From NCBI GenBank assembly GCA_023421735.1, contig JAEZSP010000070.1, forward strand, positions 268,957 to 332,956: a DNA stretch of 64,000 nucleotides. Direction: 5' to 3'. The translations under genes were made by a program, and so were the position numbers. The notes under the pieces are model-generated. The model saw only the letters and a program-made list of their open reading frames with translations. It was not told where the DNA came from and searched no databases. Within the stretch, counting starts at the first letter, position 1, and each line of letters begins with the position of its first letter. Positions 27,391-36,756 of the stretch are shown here, one piece after another. This DNA is from Bacillota bacterium. Lineage in GTDB: Bacteria > Bacillota_A > Clostridia > Christensenellales > Aristaeellaceae.

Positions 27391-27640
27391 TCAGGGACGC
27401 TTTTGTGTGAGCGCATCGTAGATTCCGCGTATGTATTTGCAGCCCAACGCCGGTCATATAGGCCGTAACCGGGCAAGGAGGCCTCGCCCCAGATGGCGTA
27501 CCCGTGATCGGGGCGAATTGGGCCGCCAAAGCCGACTTTGGTGAGCGCGCGTGCGACTTCCACCATGTCCAAAAAATCAGCGGATCATTCCGCGCCTGCT
27601 CCTTTCCCGCAAAGTTGAACAGCATGCCATTCGGACGCAC
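27391..27640 (-). pseudogene. Decayed C-terminal fragment of mannonate dehydratase
   Basis: One minus-strand frame reads DMVEVARALTKVGFGG then PIRPDHGYAIWGEASLPGYG and LYDR, which matches the conserved end of UxuA-type mannonate dehydratase. After LYDR the match shifts frame by one base and continues as ALGCKYIRGIYDALTQKRP to a TGA at 27393-27391, the expected C-terminus. Upstream of DMVEV the match fades through further frame changes. The rest of the gene is missing, so this is a remnant of hexuronate catabolism. Confidence 0.75.
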
Positions 27641-28004
27641 ACACGCGCGTACATCTATATCCTGATTCCGAAGCAGATGTCCGCATCACAAAGACAGTGT
27701 ATAATTTATCGCGCACAAATAGGCTTTTTGTCATAATTTAACATAAAGTTGATGTATTGAGCCAAGCGGTGCATGTATATCGGGGTTTTATACGCAAAAT
27801 CTGTCTTTGCGGATGAAACATTAACATATTTGCAGGTTTTTGATTGTTAAGGAATCACGCCATTTCATAATATGTGTCCCATGCGCGTCCATACCGCTAA
27901 GAATTGACCCTGTTTTTGAGATCATTCTGTAAAATAGTCTCATATCTCCTTGTGCCTTCAATATCATCAATGCCTTTATGAATATTTCTCCCATACATTA
28001 TGCA
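27641..28004. other. AT-rich intergenic region with no recognised gene
   Basis: About 360 bp between the mannonate dehydratase remnant and the promoter of ABC operon 3. No supported frame, RNA or repeat is visible. A TTGACC and a TAAAAT occur near 27904-27935, but a 20-bp spacer makes them a poor promoter. Confidence 0.5.
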
Positions 28005-28033
28005 TTGACGTACGATCTATGGAGGCTTATAAT
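28005..28033 (+). promoter_or_regulatory. Promoter of ABC operon 3
   Basis: TTGACG (28005-28010), a 17-bp spacer and a perfect TATAAT (28028-28033), about 55 bp before the binding-protein start. Confidence 0.8.
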
Positions 28034-28087
28034 AATCACAACGCACGGCAGAATACATTTGCCGTCGAAAACGAAGGAGGAAATTGC

Positions 28088-29668
28088 ATGAAGAAATATC
28101 TTGCGCTTCTCACGGCACTTGTTTTGGTTCTGACCGTACTTGTGCCCGCAGCAATGGCGGAAGAGACGTATGATCCCGATGCGATCATCTATCTCTCGAG
28201 CACAGCCGATCCCACGCATCTCGATCCGGCGCTTGCGTCAGACGGACAGTCGACGGTCGTGACCGGGCTCCTTTTCAGCTCTCTCATCGGCTATAACCTC
28301 GATGGCTCGATCTATATGGACGTCGCGGAATCCTACGACGTTTCGGAAGACGGCCTGACCTATACCTTCCACATTCGCGACGGCATCAAGTTCACCGACG
28401 GCACCGCCTGCGACGCAGACGCGATCGCCTGGAACTGGAACCGCGTCATTCCCGCGAATGCGACCGCCGACATGACCTATTCCCAGACCCTGTTTGGCTC
28501 CGTTGCTTCCTTTGAAGCGGTCGATCCGCTGACCTTCATGGTAACGCTTTCCAAGAAGGATTCCACCTTCATCACCCTGCAGGGCTCGAGTTCCCTCGCA
28601 GCAGGCCTCGTTTCCCCCACGGCGTATGAAGCCAATCCCGAAGGCTTTGACCGCAACCCCGTCGGCTGCGGCCCGTACAAGCTCAAGGAGTGGGTCTCCG
28701 GTCAGTATGTCTCCCTCGTGCGCAACGACGACTACTTCGCCGGCAAGCCCGTCAACGGCGGCGTCGTGGTGCGCATCATTCCCGAGGCCTCGACCGCTGT
28801 TTCTGAGCTGATGGTCGGCGGCATCGATTACCTCGGTGATCTCGCGGCCGATCAGATCGACCTGCTTGCGAGCGCCTCCAATGTCAAGGTTATCCCGACC
28901 CTTTCCACCAACCTCAGCATTCTGTCCTTTGCGGACTATGAGAAAAATCCGCTGTTCTCGGACATCCGTCTGCGTCAGGCCGTTTGCTATGCACTCGACA
29001 TGACGTCCATCAACAAGGCTCTGTTTAACGACGCCATGGAAAACGCCGTCTCCGCCATCCCCACCAGCATGCAGGCGGGCGCGGACGACTACTCCATCAT
29101 CGGCTATGACCCGGACAAAGCCAAGGAGCTCATGACCGAGGCGGGTTATCCCGACGGCTTCGAGTTCACTCTTTTGACTTACAACGTCGTCAAGGGCTAC
29201 AACCCCTCGGGTGAGCAGCTCGCCGTTCAAATGCAGGCGGAACTTGCCAAGGTTGGTATCACCATGAACATCGACATTCTGCCCTGGGCGGAATTCCTTG
29301 AGAAGATGTACGCCGACCCGGTGGAAGGCTATGATGCCATCCTGCATGGCTGGGGCGCTGACTACAACGACACTTCGAACATCCTCCTCCTCTTCATCAA
29401 CGATGAAATCGGCGGCGGACTCAACAACTCCGGCTACAATTCCGACCTGTTCAACGAGTACTATGACGAAGCGATCACGTCTTCGAGCTATGAGGAGGCG
29501 GGCGAGCTTTACCACAAGGCCGCACAGCTTCTGAACGACGACTGCCCCGTGTACATCCTCGGCCACGGCCTTGGCCACATGGGCGTCGGCGCAACCCTGC
29601 TGAACCCCGAGGAGTGCCTCGGCGGCTGGGGCAACCACACCGCGCAGCTCAAGAAAGTATCGCACTAA
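28088..29668 (+). CDS. Peptide ABC transporter binding protein (system 3)
   Basis: 526 residues of the SBP_bac_5 family. The ATG at 28088 follows AAGGAGG; upstream in-frame codons lie across the promoter. The signal peptide is residues 1-23 (MKKYLALLTALVLVLTVL, A-M-A cleavage), again without a lipobox cysteine. Typical motifs are DPTHLDPALASDGQS, YTFHIRDGIKFTDGT, VGCGPYKLKEWVSGQYV and the C-terminal CPVYILGHG. It is the external receptor for the permease and ATPase genes that follow. Confidence 0.92.
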   Translation: MKKYLALLTALVLVLTVLVPAAMAEETYDPDAIIYLSSTADPTHLDPALASDGQSTVVTGLLFSSLIGYNLDGSIYMDVAESYDVSEDGLTYTFHIRDGIKFTDGTACDADAIAWNWNRVIPANATADMTYSQTLFGSVASFEAVDPLTFMVTLSKKDSTFITLQGSSSLAAGLVSPTAYEANPEGFDRNPVGCGPYKLKEWVSGQYVSLVRNDDYFAGKPVNGGVVVRIIPEASTAVSELMVGGIDYLGDLAADQIDLLASASNVKVIPTLSTNLSILSFADYEKNPLFSDIRLRQAVCYALDMTSINKALFNDAMENAVSAIPTSMQAGADDYSIIGYDPDKAKELMTEAGYPDGFEFTLLTYNVVKGYNPSGEQLAVQMQAELAKVGITMNIDILPWAEFLEKMYADPVEGYDAILHGWGADYNDTSNILLLFINDEIGGGLNNSGYNSDLFNEYYDEAITSSSYEEAGELYHKAAQLLNDDCPVYILGHGLGHMGVGATLLNPEECLGGWGNHTAQLKKVSH

Positions 29669-29689
29669 CCGACCAGACGACCTAAAAGA

Positions 29690-29721
29690 CGCCGCCGTTC
29701 GGTTCACGCCAAACGGCGGCG
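29690..29721 (+). terminator. Stem-loop between binding-protein and permease genes
   Basis: A perfect 10-bp inverted repeat (CGCCGCCGTT, AACGGCGGCG) without a T tract. It probably acts as an mRNA stabiliser or weak terminator, giving excess binding protein. Confidence 0.55.
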
Positions 29722-29829
29722 CATATTAAATCAGTTCATTCGCGGCGTGCGGAACTGTCGGCATGATGCGGATGGTCGCGCGGGCCGCGCGGTCGCCCAT
29801 ATGGGCGCAATCGCAAGGAGGGATCGGAT

Positions 29830-30831
29830 TTGCTCAAGTATACGGTGAAACGAATTTTGATGGCGATTCCTGTTATGTGGGGCATCGTCACGATCGTGTT
29901 CATCCTCATGCGCGTGTTCTCCCCGAATCCGGCGTACCTGTTGCTCGGGCAGCACGCAACGGCGGAAAAAGCGGCGGAACTGTCGGCGTATCTCGGCCTT
30001 GACAAGCCGATTCTGGTGCAGTACGGCATTTATTTGAAGCAGCTGTTTTCGGGCGATCTCGGAAGCTCGCTGTTCACCGGCCTCCCAGTTTTAAAGGAGA
30101 TCGTCTCCCGGCTGCCCGCGACCATCGAACTCGCACTCGTCGCGGTGGCAATCGCCTCGTTCTTCGGAATTTTGCTCGGCGTCATCTCGGCGGTCAAGCA
30201 AAACTCCCTCCTCGACAACATCGCGCAGGTGGGCGGGTTGGTGGGCGTGTCCCTTCCCCGCTTCTGGCTCGGACTCATGATCATCATCGCCTTTGCGGTG
30301 AACTTGAAACTCCTCCCGGTCTCCGGGCGGTTCGACTTTATGAATCGGCCCGAACAGATTACAGGCTTTTACATCCTTGATTCTATCATCACCAGAAACT
30401 GGCCCGCGCTCTGGTCGACGCTGAAATATCTGGCGCTCCCGGCGCTCACCATCGCCATCGCCTCCATCGGCTCGATCATGCGCTATACCAGAAGCGCCAT
30501 GCTTGAAACCATCCGTCAGGATTACATCCGCACGGCACGCTCCAAGGGGCTGACCGAACGGCGCGTCATCATCCGGCACGCGCTCAAAAACGCGCTCATT
30601 CCCATCGTCACCGTCATCGGCATGGAGCTTTCCGGGTTATTCTCCGGCTCGGTGCTCACGGAAACGATCTTCGCGTGGCCCGGCGTCGGCAAATACATCG
30701 TCGATGGCATCAACAACACGGATTATGCCGTCGTGCAGGGGAGCTGCCTGCTGGTGGCGCTCATCTCCGTGGCAATGAATCTTTCGGTTGATCTGCTGTA
30801 CGGCGTACTCGACCCGCGCATCCGATATTGA
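29830..30831 (+). CDS. Peptide ABC transporter permease B (system 3), TTG start
   Basis: 333 residues of the DppB/OppB family with six helices: N-terminal LKYTVKRILMAIPVMWGIVTIVFILMRVF, extracellular loop, and EAA loop (RSAMLETIRQDYIRTARSKG). The C-terminal family ending DLLYGVLDPRIRY is complete. TTG at 29830 is the start, 6 bases after AGGAGGG. It forms the membrane channel with the C permease 13 bp downstream. Confidence 0.92.
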   Translation: MLKYTVKRILMAIPVMWGIVTIVFILMRVFSPNPAYLLLGQHATAEKAAELSAYLGLDKPILVQYGIYLKQLFSGDLGSSLFTGLPVLKEIVSRLPATIELALVAVAIASFFGILLGVISAVKQNSLLDNIAQVGGLVGVSLPRFWLGLMIIIAFAVNLKLLPVSGRFDFMNRPEQITGFYILDSIITRNWPALWSTLKYLALPALTIAIASIGSIMRYTRSAMLETIRQDYIRTARSKGLTERRVIIRHALKNALIPIVTVIGMELSGLFSGSVLTETIFAWPGVGKYIVDGINNTDYAVVQGSCLLVALISVAMNLSVDLLYGVLDPRIRY

Positions 30832-30844
30832 GGAGGAACCTGAA

Positions 30845-31708
30845 ATGACAAAAAAAATCAAGCGGGTCAAATCCTCCCCGTGGCGCGATGCGGTAAAGCG
30901 GTTCAAGAAGAACAAAACGGCATGCGTTGCCCTCGGATTATTGACCTTCATGGCGCTGTGCGCCATCTTTGCGCACCTGGTTGCGCCGTATGACCCTTAT
31001 GCGACGGAGCTTTCGCAGGTCAAGGTAGGGCCATCCGCCGCACATTGGCTTGGCTGCGATGAGAACGGGCGGGACATCCTCTCGCGCATCATCTACGGCG
31101 CACGCATTTCACTCTCGGTTGGCTTTATCTCGGTCATCATCTCTACATCCATCGGTTCTGTCATCGGGCTCGTTTCCGCGTACTATGGAAAAACCGTTGA
31201 CTTCATCCTCAGCCGCCTGATGGAGATGCTCCAGTCGTTCCCGAGTATTCTGCTCGCAATCATCTTCATGTCCGTGTTCGGACGGGGCATTGAAAACGCG
31301 GTCATTGCCATCGCGCTGGTTTCAATTCCAGGCCCCGCGCGCATCATCCGCTCCTCGGCGCTTTCCGCCAAGGAAAACGACTACGTGGTCGCCGCCCGTG
31401 CCATCGGCTGCAAAAACGGCCGTGTCATGTTCAAGCATATTCTTCCGAACGTGCTCGCCCCCATCATCGTCAACGCGACCATGTCCGTTTCCGGCGCAAT
31501 CCTCTCGCTCGCGGCGCTGGGCTTTCTGGGACTGGGCGTACAGCCGCCGCAGGCCGAGTGGGGTTACATGCTCTCGACCGGCAGAAACTACATCTTCTCC
31601 GCGGCGCACATCGTGACCTTCCCCGGCATTGCCATTGCGATCACGGTGCTGGCATTCAATCTCTTGGGCGACGGCCTTCGGGACGCACTCGACCCGCGGA
31701 TGAAATGA
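30845..31708 (+). CDS. Peptide ABC transporter permease C (system 3)
   Basis: 287 residues; ATG 30845 lies 8 bases after AGGAGG. The OppC/DppC motif WLGCDENGRDILSRIIYGAR is followed by five helices and the EAA loop (IRSSALSAKENDYVVAARAIG). The ending LLGDGLRDALDPRMK is the family C-terminus. Confidence 0.92.
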   Translation: MTKKIKRVKSSPWRDAVKRFKKNKTACVALGLLTFMALCAIFAHLVAPYDPYATELSQVKVGPSAAHWLGCDENGRDILSRIIYGARISLSVGFISVIISTSIGSVIGLVSAYYGKTVDFILSRLMEMLQSFPSILLAIIFMSVFGRGIENAVIAIALVSIPGPARIIRSSALSAKENDYVVAARAIGCKNGRVMFKHILPNVLAPIIVNATMSVSGAILSLAALGFLGLGVQPPQAEWGYMLSTGRNYIFSAAHIVTFPGIAIAITVLAFNLLGDGLRDALDPRMK

Positions 31709-31781
31709 GTCTTTGGCTGTTGAAAGTCCATGATTCCCCCGGAAAACGGACTTTCTGCTCCCGCAACACGAGGAGGCGCAC

Positions 31782-32771
31782 ATGGGTAAACTAATTGAAG
31801 TCAAAAAACTGCGCACGCAGTTCAAAGTCGACAAGACCGTCATCATCAATGCGGTTGACGGCATCTCCTTCGATATTGGCGAAAAGGAGACGGTCGCCAT
31901 CGTAGGCGAATCAGGTTCTGGCAAGAGCGTGACCGCGCTGTCGATTATGCGGCTTGTTCCAAGCCCACCCGGACGCATCGCAGGCGGAGAAATTCTGTTC
32001 GAGGGAAAGGATCTTCTCAAGATGCCCCCTGCCGAGATGCGCGCGATTCGCGGGAACCGCATTTCTATGATCTTTCAGGAGCCGATGACCTCCCTCAATC
32101 CCGTGCGGACGATCGGCGACCAAATTGGAGAATCGCTCCGGCTGCACATGGGGATGACAAAAAAACAGGCCGCTGAACGCACGGTGGAGCTTCTCCGGAT
32201 GGTGGAGATATCAGATGCGCACAAGCGGCTCAAGACCTATCCCCATCAACTCTCGGGCGGCATGCGCCAAAGGGTCATGATCTGCATGGCGCTGGCATGC
32301 ACGCCAAAGCTTCTCATCGCGGACGAGCCGACGACGGCGCTCGATGTGACGATTCAGGCACAGATTCTCGACCTGATCCGCAATCTGCGCGACCGGGAAA
32401 ACGCGTCCGTTCTATTCATCACACATGACCTGGGCGTCGTGGCCGACATTGCGGATCGCGCGGTGGTCATGTACGCAGGCGAAATCATGGAGATGGGCGT
32501 GGTGCGCGAACTGTTTGCAAACCCGCTTCACCCCTACACGCGCGGTCTTCTGGGCGCGATCCCGCGCCTGTCCACCCCCCGCAACCAGCTCCTCTACACC
32601 ATCCCCGGCATTGTTCCCGACCTTTCAAAGCTCCCAACCGGTTGCGTGTTCTCAACCCGGTGCGCCGAATGCATGGATGTGTGCAGGGCCACGCGGCCGC
32701 CGCTGAGGCGGTATCCGGACGGGCGCGAGGTACGTTGTTACAAGGCGGAAGGAGGCGAAATCTGTGAATGA
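31782..32771 (+). CDS. Peptide ABC transporter ATP-binding subunit D (system 3)
   Basis: 329 residues with Walker [14 protein letters not shown], signature [12 protein letters not shown], Walker [13 protein letters not shown] and H-loop FITHDLGVV. The C-terminal cysteine region reads [15 protein letters not shown], with Ala replacing the usual Pro after the second Cys and one extra Cys. It overlaps the next gene by 8 bp. Confidence 0.92.
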   Translation: MGKLIEVKKLRTQFKVDKTVIINAVDGISFDIGEKETVAIVGESGSGKSVTALSIMRLVPSPPGRIAGGEILFEGKDLLKMPPAEMRAIRGNRISMIFQEPMTSLNPVRTIGDQIGESLRLHMGMTKKQAAERTVELLRMVEISDAHKRLKTYPHQLSGGMRQRVMICMALACTPKLLIADEPTTALDVTIQAQILDLIRNLRDRENASVLFITHDLGVVADIADRAVVMYAGEIMEMGVVRELFANPLHPYTRGLLGAIPRLSTPRNQLLYTIPGIVPDLSKLPTGCVFSTRCAECMDVCRATRPPLRRYPDGREVRCYKAEGGEICE

Positions 32772-33732
32772 CGTTTTAATCGAAGCCAAAAACCTCTCAA
32801 AGGTGTTTTCCTCCCGCGGCCCCGGCCTCGGCGGCAAGAAGTTGGACGTGCGTGCTGTCAATGACGTGAGTTTCGCCATCCACGCGGGCGAGACGTTGGG
32901 GTTGGTGGGCGAATCCGGCTGTGGAAAATCAACCACCGGGCGTCTTTTAATCCGGCTTCTTGACGCAACGAGCGGCAGCGTCTTCTATCAGGGGCAGGAT
33001 ATCACCAAATTTCCGGAGCGCACCATGCGCGCCAAGCGCAGCGAGCTGCAGATCATATTCCAGGATCCGTATTCCTCGCTCAACCCGCGCATGACTTGTC
33101 AGGACATCATTGGCGAACCGCTGCTCATCCACACCAAGATGGGTACAGCAGAGCGGAAGGAAAAGATACAGGACCTCTTAAACGTCGTAGGTCTGCCCGC
33201 CGAATACGCGTCACGTTATCCGCACGAATTCTCGGGGGGGCAGCGACAGCGCATCGGCATCGCGCGCGCCATCGCACTCAACCCGAAATTCATCGTGTGC
33301 GACGAGCCGGTCTCCGCGCTCGACGTTTCGGTGCAGAGCCAGGTGCTGAATCTGATTCAAAAGCTTCAGCGCGATTTCAACCTCACTTACCTTTTTATTG
33401 CGCATGGGCTGAATGTGGTCAAATATATCTCCGACCGCGTGGGCGTAATGTACCTGGGGTCTCTGGTCGAACTCAGTGGTTCGGATACGATTTACCAGAA
33501 CCCCTTGCATCCCTATACGCAGTCGCTGATTTCCGCCATTCCGGATACCGACCTCGATGCCAAAAAGAGTCGGATCATCCTGGAGGGCGACGTCCCTTCC
33601 CCGTCCAATCTGCCCTCCGGTTGCCCGTTCCACACGCGCTGCTGGCGCAGTATGGACGTCTGCACAACCCAAAAGCCCGCAATGCAGGAAGTTGAGTCCG
33701 GTCATTACGTGGCGTGTCATCTGTATCACTGA
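32764..33732 (+). CDS. Peptide ABC transporter ATP-binding subunit F (system 3), GTG start
   Basis: 322 residues; GTG 32764 follows AAGGAGG located inside the end of the D gene. Walker [14 protein letters not shown], signature [12 protein letters not shown] and Walker [13 protein letters not shown] are intact. The H-loop reads FIAHGLNVV; the His is kept but the following Asp, nearly invariant in the family, is Gly. The cysteine cluster [15 protein letters not shown] is present. Last gene of operon 3, before a strong terminator. Confidence 0.92.
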   Translation: MNDVLIEAKNLSKVFSSRGPGLGGKKLDVRAVNDVSFAIHAGETLGLVGESGCGKSTTGRLLIRLLDATSGSVFYQGQDITKFPERTMRAKRSELQIIFQDPYSSLNPRMTCQDIIGEPLLIHTKMGTAERKEKIQDLLNVVGLPAEYASRYPHEFSGGQRQRIGIARAIALNPKFIVCDEPVSALDVSVQSQVLNLIQKLQRDFNLTYLFIAHGLNVVKYISDRVGVMYLGSLVELSGSDTIYQNPLHPYTQSLISAIPDTDLDAKKSRIILEGDVPSPSNLPSGCPFHTRCWRSMDVCTTQKPAMQEVESGHYVACHLYH

Positions 33733-33759
33733 AAAAAACGCAACGACCGTCATCAAAAA

Positions 33760-33804
33760 AACAGGGGCTGCCGCAGCTTTTCCCACTGCGACGGCCCCTG
33801 TTTC
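33760..33804. terminator. Bidirectional intrinsic terminator
   Basis: A long hairpin (AACAGGGGC..CCGCAG against CTGCG..GCCCCTGTTT) lies between two convergent operons, with A and T tracts on the two sides. Confidence 0.85.
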
Positions 33805-33829
33805 ATTCCATGGACTCCGTGATCGCGGC

Positions 33830-34672
33830 TCAGCCGATGATGTCCCGCAAAAAGTCGATCGCCTTTTGAATGTCTGCGGCCGGATCGTCGCCCACTTCGC
33901 GCTCGATGGTCAGAAATCCCTGATAGCCAATGTCCGAAAGCGCCTGTAAATACGCCGTGAACGGCACGCTGCCTTCGCCCAGCGGCACCTCTTCGTAAGC
34001 CGGGTCCGCACCGGGATCGCCGTTGACGAGGCCATAGATCACCTCGGGGTCGCGACCCAGCAGCTTCACGCCGTCCTTGGCATGGGTGTGCACGATGTAG
34101 TCCTTGAGCGTGTAAACCGCCTTCACGGGATCGTCTCCCGTTACCATCACCAGGTTTGCCGGATCAAGGTTCACCGCAACGCCGGTCGAATGGAGCGAAT
34201 CGAGAAACATTTTAAGCGTCTGCGCCGTTTCGGGACCGGTCTCGATGGCGAAATGCGCTTCGACGCTATCCGCATACTGCGCAAGTTGTCCGCACGCTTC
34301 CTGCATGATCAGAAAGCGCGGGTGTGAAGGATCGGCGGGCGTAACGCCGATGTGCGTGGTCACGATGTCCGTACCCAGCTCCTTCGCGAGATCGAGAATG
34401 CGCTTCGAGCGCTCGATGAGGGACGGGTTGAGCAACGCATTGCCAAAGCCACGCCCCAAATCACCGCAGAGCGCGGAGATCACGAGCCCGTTGTCTGCCA
34501 CCATGTGTTTAAAGTCGAGACGCTTCTGTCCCACAAGCTCCTCGGGGGACATTTCGCCCTTCGTTGCGTACACCTGCACGCCCTTTGCACCCATCCGCGC
34601 CGCCATTTGAAGCGCCTGCGGCATGGGCTTGCGGAACGAATCCGCAATGATTCCGATTGGGAATTTGAACAT
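33830..34672 (-). CDS. Sugar phosphate isomerase/epimerase-like TIM-barrel protein
   Basis: 280 residues from ATG 34672, 6 bases after AGGAGG. It belongs to the xylose isomerase-like (AP endonuclease 2) fold: [57 protein letters not shown] and IVHTHAKD supply the Glu, Asp and His metal ligands expected of this family. It probably isomerises or epimerises a sugar or sugar derivative in the cytoplasm. It starts 1 bp after the stop of the TetR-family gene, so the two are co-transcribed and the regulator may respond to a related metabolite. Confidence 0.8.
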   Translation of the reverse strand: MFKFPIGIIADSFRKPMPQALQMAARMGAKGVQVYATKGEMSPEELVGQKRLDFKHMVADNGLVISALCGDLGRGFGNALLNPSLIERSKRILDLAKELGTDIVTTHIGVTPADPSHPRFLIMQEACGQLAQYADSVEAHFAIETGPETAQTLKMFLDSLHSTGVAVNLDPANLVMVTGDDPVKAVYTLKDYIVHTHAKDGVKLLGRDPEVIYGLVNGDPGADPAYEEVPLGEGSVPFTAYLQALSDIGYQGFLTIEREVGDDPAADIQKAIDFLRDIIG

Positions 34673-34673
34673 G

Positions 34674-35225
34674 CTACCCCTCCTTGTCATAAGCACCGAG
34701 TCCCTCCAGCACGAGGGTTTTGATCTCGGCGGTCATCTCCTCCGCAGTGCATCGAAAACCACCCGTCGCCCATGTGACCAGAACGGACGCCGCGCCGCTT
34801 GCAATGAACAGATAAATTACCTCCGCCCGCTCGCCGACAATGCCCATCGCCTTCAGTTCGCGCAGCATGTCAGGCTTCCAGATTTCGCATACGCGAAACA
34901 GAAAGCCGATGTTTTCAGCCGAACGGATGACGATTGACAAAAGCTCCCGATAGGAATAAAACACCTCACACAATTGCGCAATCAAAGATTGAACGTCGTC
35001 CAGGTCTCCCTTGGAAGCCTTTACCTCATCATACATCTCCTGCTTGACACTGTCAAGCAGGTCCTGCGGACTCGCGTAATGGACATAAAATGTCGATCTG
35101 TTGATGTCCGCGCCCTCGCAGATTTCCTTGACCGTGATCTTCTCAAGCGGCTTCTCCTGCATACACGCGAGGAGACTGTCCCTGAGCACCATCCGTGTGT
35201 ATTTCACCCGTCTATCCTGTTTCAT
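34674..35225 (-). CDS. TetR-family transcriptional regulator
   Basis: 183 residues; ATG 35225 follows GGAGG, and a GTG two codons upstream overlaps that site. The N-terminal helix-turn-helix is clear: [28 protein letters not shown]. The C-terminal two thirds are helical, as in ligand-binding TetR domains of the DUF/TetR_C type. It is divergent from a MATE pump gene with a 154-bp gap containing short inverted repeats, so it likely represses the pump, its own operon, or both. Confidence 0.85.
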   Translation of the reverse strand: MKQDRRVKYTRMVLRDSLLACMQEKPLEKITVKEICEGADINRSTFYVHYASPQDLLDSVKQEMYDEVKASKGDLDDVQSLIAQLCEVFYSYRELLSIVIRSAENIGFLFRVCEIWKPDMLRELKAMGIVGERAEVIYLFIASGAASVLVTWATGGFRCTAEEMTAEIKTLVLEGLGAYDKEG

Positions 35226-35292
35226 CGCCACCTCCGCATGTTAAAAACCAAGCATTCTGCTCATATCGGGTTGGTCTGTTGTTTTTCTTTCA

Positions 35293-35359
35293 TATGTCTC
35301 TTATTAGTCGGTTGTCTTTTCGACATAAGTATTTTATCATACAGTTGTCTCTAATGCAA
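35293..35359 (+). promoter_or_regulatory. MATE pump promoter with candidate TetR operators
   Basis: TTGTCT (35312-35317), 17 bp, TATCAT (35335-35340). TGTC-ttttc-GACA (35313-35325) is centred on the -35 box and spacer, TATGTC (35293-35298) mirrors GACATA (35322-35327), and GTTG/CAAC (35344-35360) flanks the start point. The placement suits repression by the divergent TetR protein. Confidence 0.5.
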
Positions 35360-35379
35360 CAGGATTTGGAGGGATGGAT

Positions 35380-36699
35380 ATGAAAAGTCACGCATTCTTA
35401 TCGGATGCGCCGGTGCGCAACGTTGTTGCGCGTCTCGCGCTTCCGTCCCTTTTGAGCGCAATTCTTTCGATCGCCTATAACCTGACTGACACGTATTTTG
35501 TCTCGCTTTTGCGCGATACGGCACAGCTTGCCGCGGTTTCGATGGCAATGCCCGTGATGATGCTCCTCGGCTCCGTTTTGGGACTCGTCTCAGCCGGCGC
35601 GCCGCCCCTCATCTCTCTGCTTGTCGGCGCGGGCAGGACGAAGGACGCAGCGCGCGTGCGGTCCTTCTGCGTCTATGCGTCGCTTTTCATCGGGCTTTTG
35701 GCCACGCCCCTTGCGCTATTCTCCATTCGTCCGGTTCTTGCGCGCATGGGTGCGCAGGGAGATGTTTTAACGTACGCCGCGCGCTATACGTGCATCATCG
35801 CAGCATTCTCCACCGTGAACGGAACACAGGGAGCAATGCACGGCGTGCTCCGCGCAGACGGACGCGCCGCCGAGGCGGGAATCGGCAGCGTCATCGGCAT
35901 CCTCGTGAACGCTGCGCTCGATCCGCTCTTCATCTTTGTGCTGAAGATGGGCGTGGGCGGTGCGGCGCTCGCAACGGGATTGGGCGGCTTGTTTTCTCTT
36001 TTCTACTTCGCTATACGGCTACGCGGGCTGATTCCCCTGCGCGCGATGAATCCGGGGAAGGCGCTCGCCCGCCGCACGGTTGCGCTCGGACTCTCCGGCA
36101 CGCTCTCAAACGTCCTGACCGCGCTTACGGTCGGCGTATCAATCCTGCTTGCCTCGCGGTACGGAGACGCGCTCATCGCTGCCGTCTCCGTCGCCTCAAA
36201 GGTCTATGCCATTTCCATCACGCTCGCAGCCGCGCTCGCGTTCAGCCTGCAACCGTTCGTCGGCTATCACTTTGCCGCCGGAAGGCTGGTCCGCATGCGA
36301 CATGGAATCGCACTCTCCCTTGGGATCGGCACCGCCGTCTGCATCGCCTCCGCAGCGGCGTACATTCTCTTTGGCGAAGCGTTCATGCGCGCCTTTTCAA
36401 ACGATCCCCTGATCATGGCGCCGGGCGTTCGGATGATGCGGTTTTTCGCCATCGGCGTGCCCTTTGCAGCCCTCGAGATGACCGCGATGATGTATCTCTC
36501 GGCAACGGGACAGGCGGGACGCTCCATCTTTGCAGGGCTTTCGCGGCAGTTGGTGCTGTTCTTTCCGGCGCTATTCCTTTTGCGGGCGCGGTTCGGGCTC
36601 GACGGCCTCATGCTCACCTATCCCGTAACCGACATCGCCGCAACTGCGCTCAGCGCGTCTTTGTGCCTCATCAAAAAGCGCCCCGACCACCATTTTTGA
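35380..36699 (+). CDS. MATE-family efflux transporter
   Basis: 439 residues with 12 membrane helices in two MATE repeats. The starting motif LALPSLLSAILSIAYNLTDTYFVS and the mid-protein GVGGAALATGLGGLFSLFYFAIRLR are characteristic. ATG 35380 is chosen because GGAGGG touches the earlier ATG at 35374. Inner-membrane sodium- or proton-driven exporter of drugs or metabolites. It is divergent from a TetR regulator. Confidence 0.92.
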   Translation: MKSHAFLSDAPVRNVVARLALPSLLSAILSIAYNLTDTYFVSLLRDTAQLAAVSMAMPVMMLLGSVLGLVSAGAPPLISLLVGAGRTKDAARVRSFCVYASLFIGLLATPLALFSIRPVLARMGAQGDVLTYAARYTCIIAAFSTVNGTQGAMHGVLRADGRAAEAGIGSVIGILVNAALDPLFIFVLKMGVGGAALATGLGGLFSLFYFAIRLRGLIPLRAMNPGKALARRTVALGLSGTLSNVLTALTVGVSILLASRYGDALIAAVSVASKVYAISITLAAALAFSLQPFVGYHFAAGRLVRMRHGIALSLGIGTAVCIASAAAYILFGEAFMRAFSNDPLIMAPGVRMMRFFAIGVPFAALEMTAMMYLSATGQAGRSIFAGLSRQLVLFFPALFLLRARFGLDGLMLTYPVTDIAATALSASLCLIKKRPDHHF

Positions 36700-36731
36700 T
36701 CAGACGGCAATGTTGCCGCTCAAATGGAAAA

Positions 36732-36752
36732 GAGGCCCCGGTCGGGGGCCTC
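36732..36752 (-). terminator. Terminator between MATE and zinc-ribbon genes
   Basis: GAGGCCCC pairs with GGGGGCCTC across a short loop. On the minus strand it is followed by TTTTCC, on the plus strand by no clear T tract. Confidence 0.75.
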
Positions 36753-36756
36753 CACA

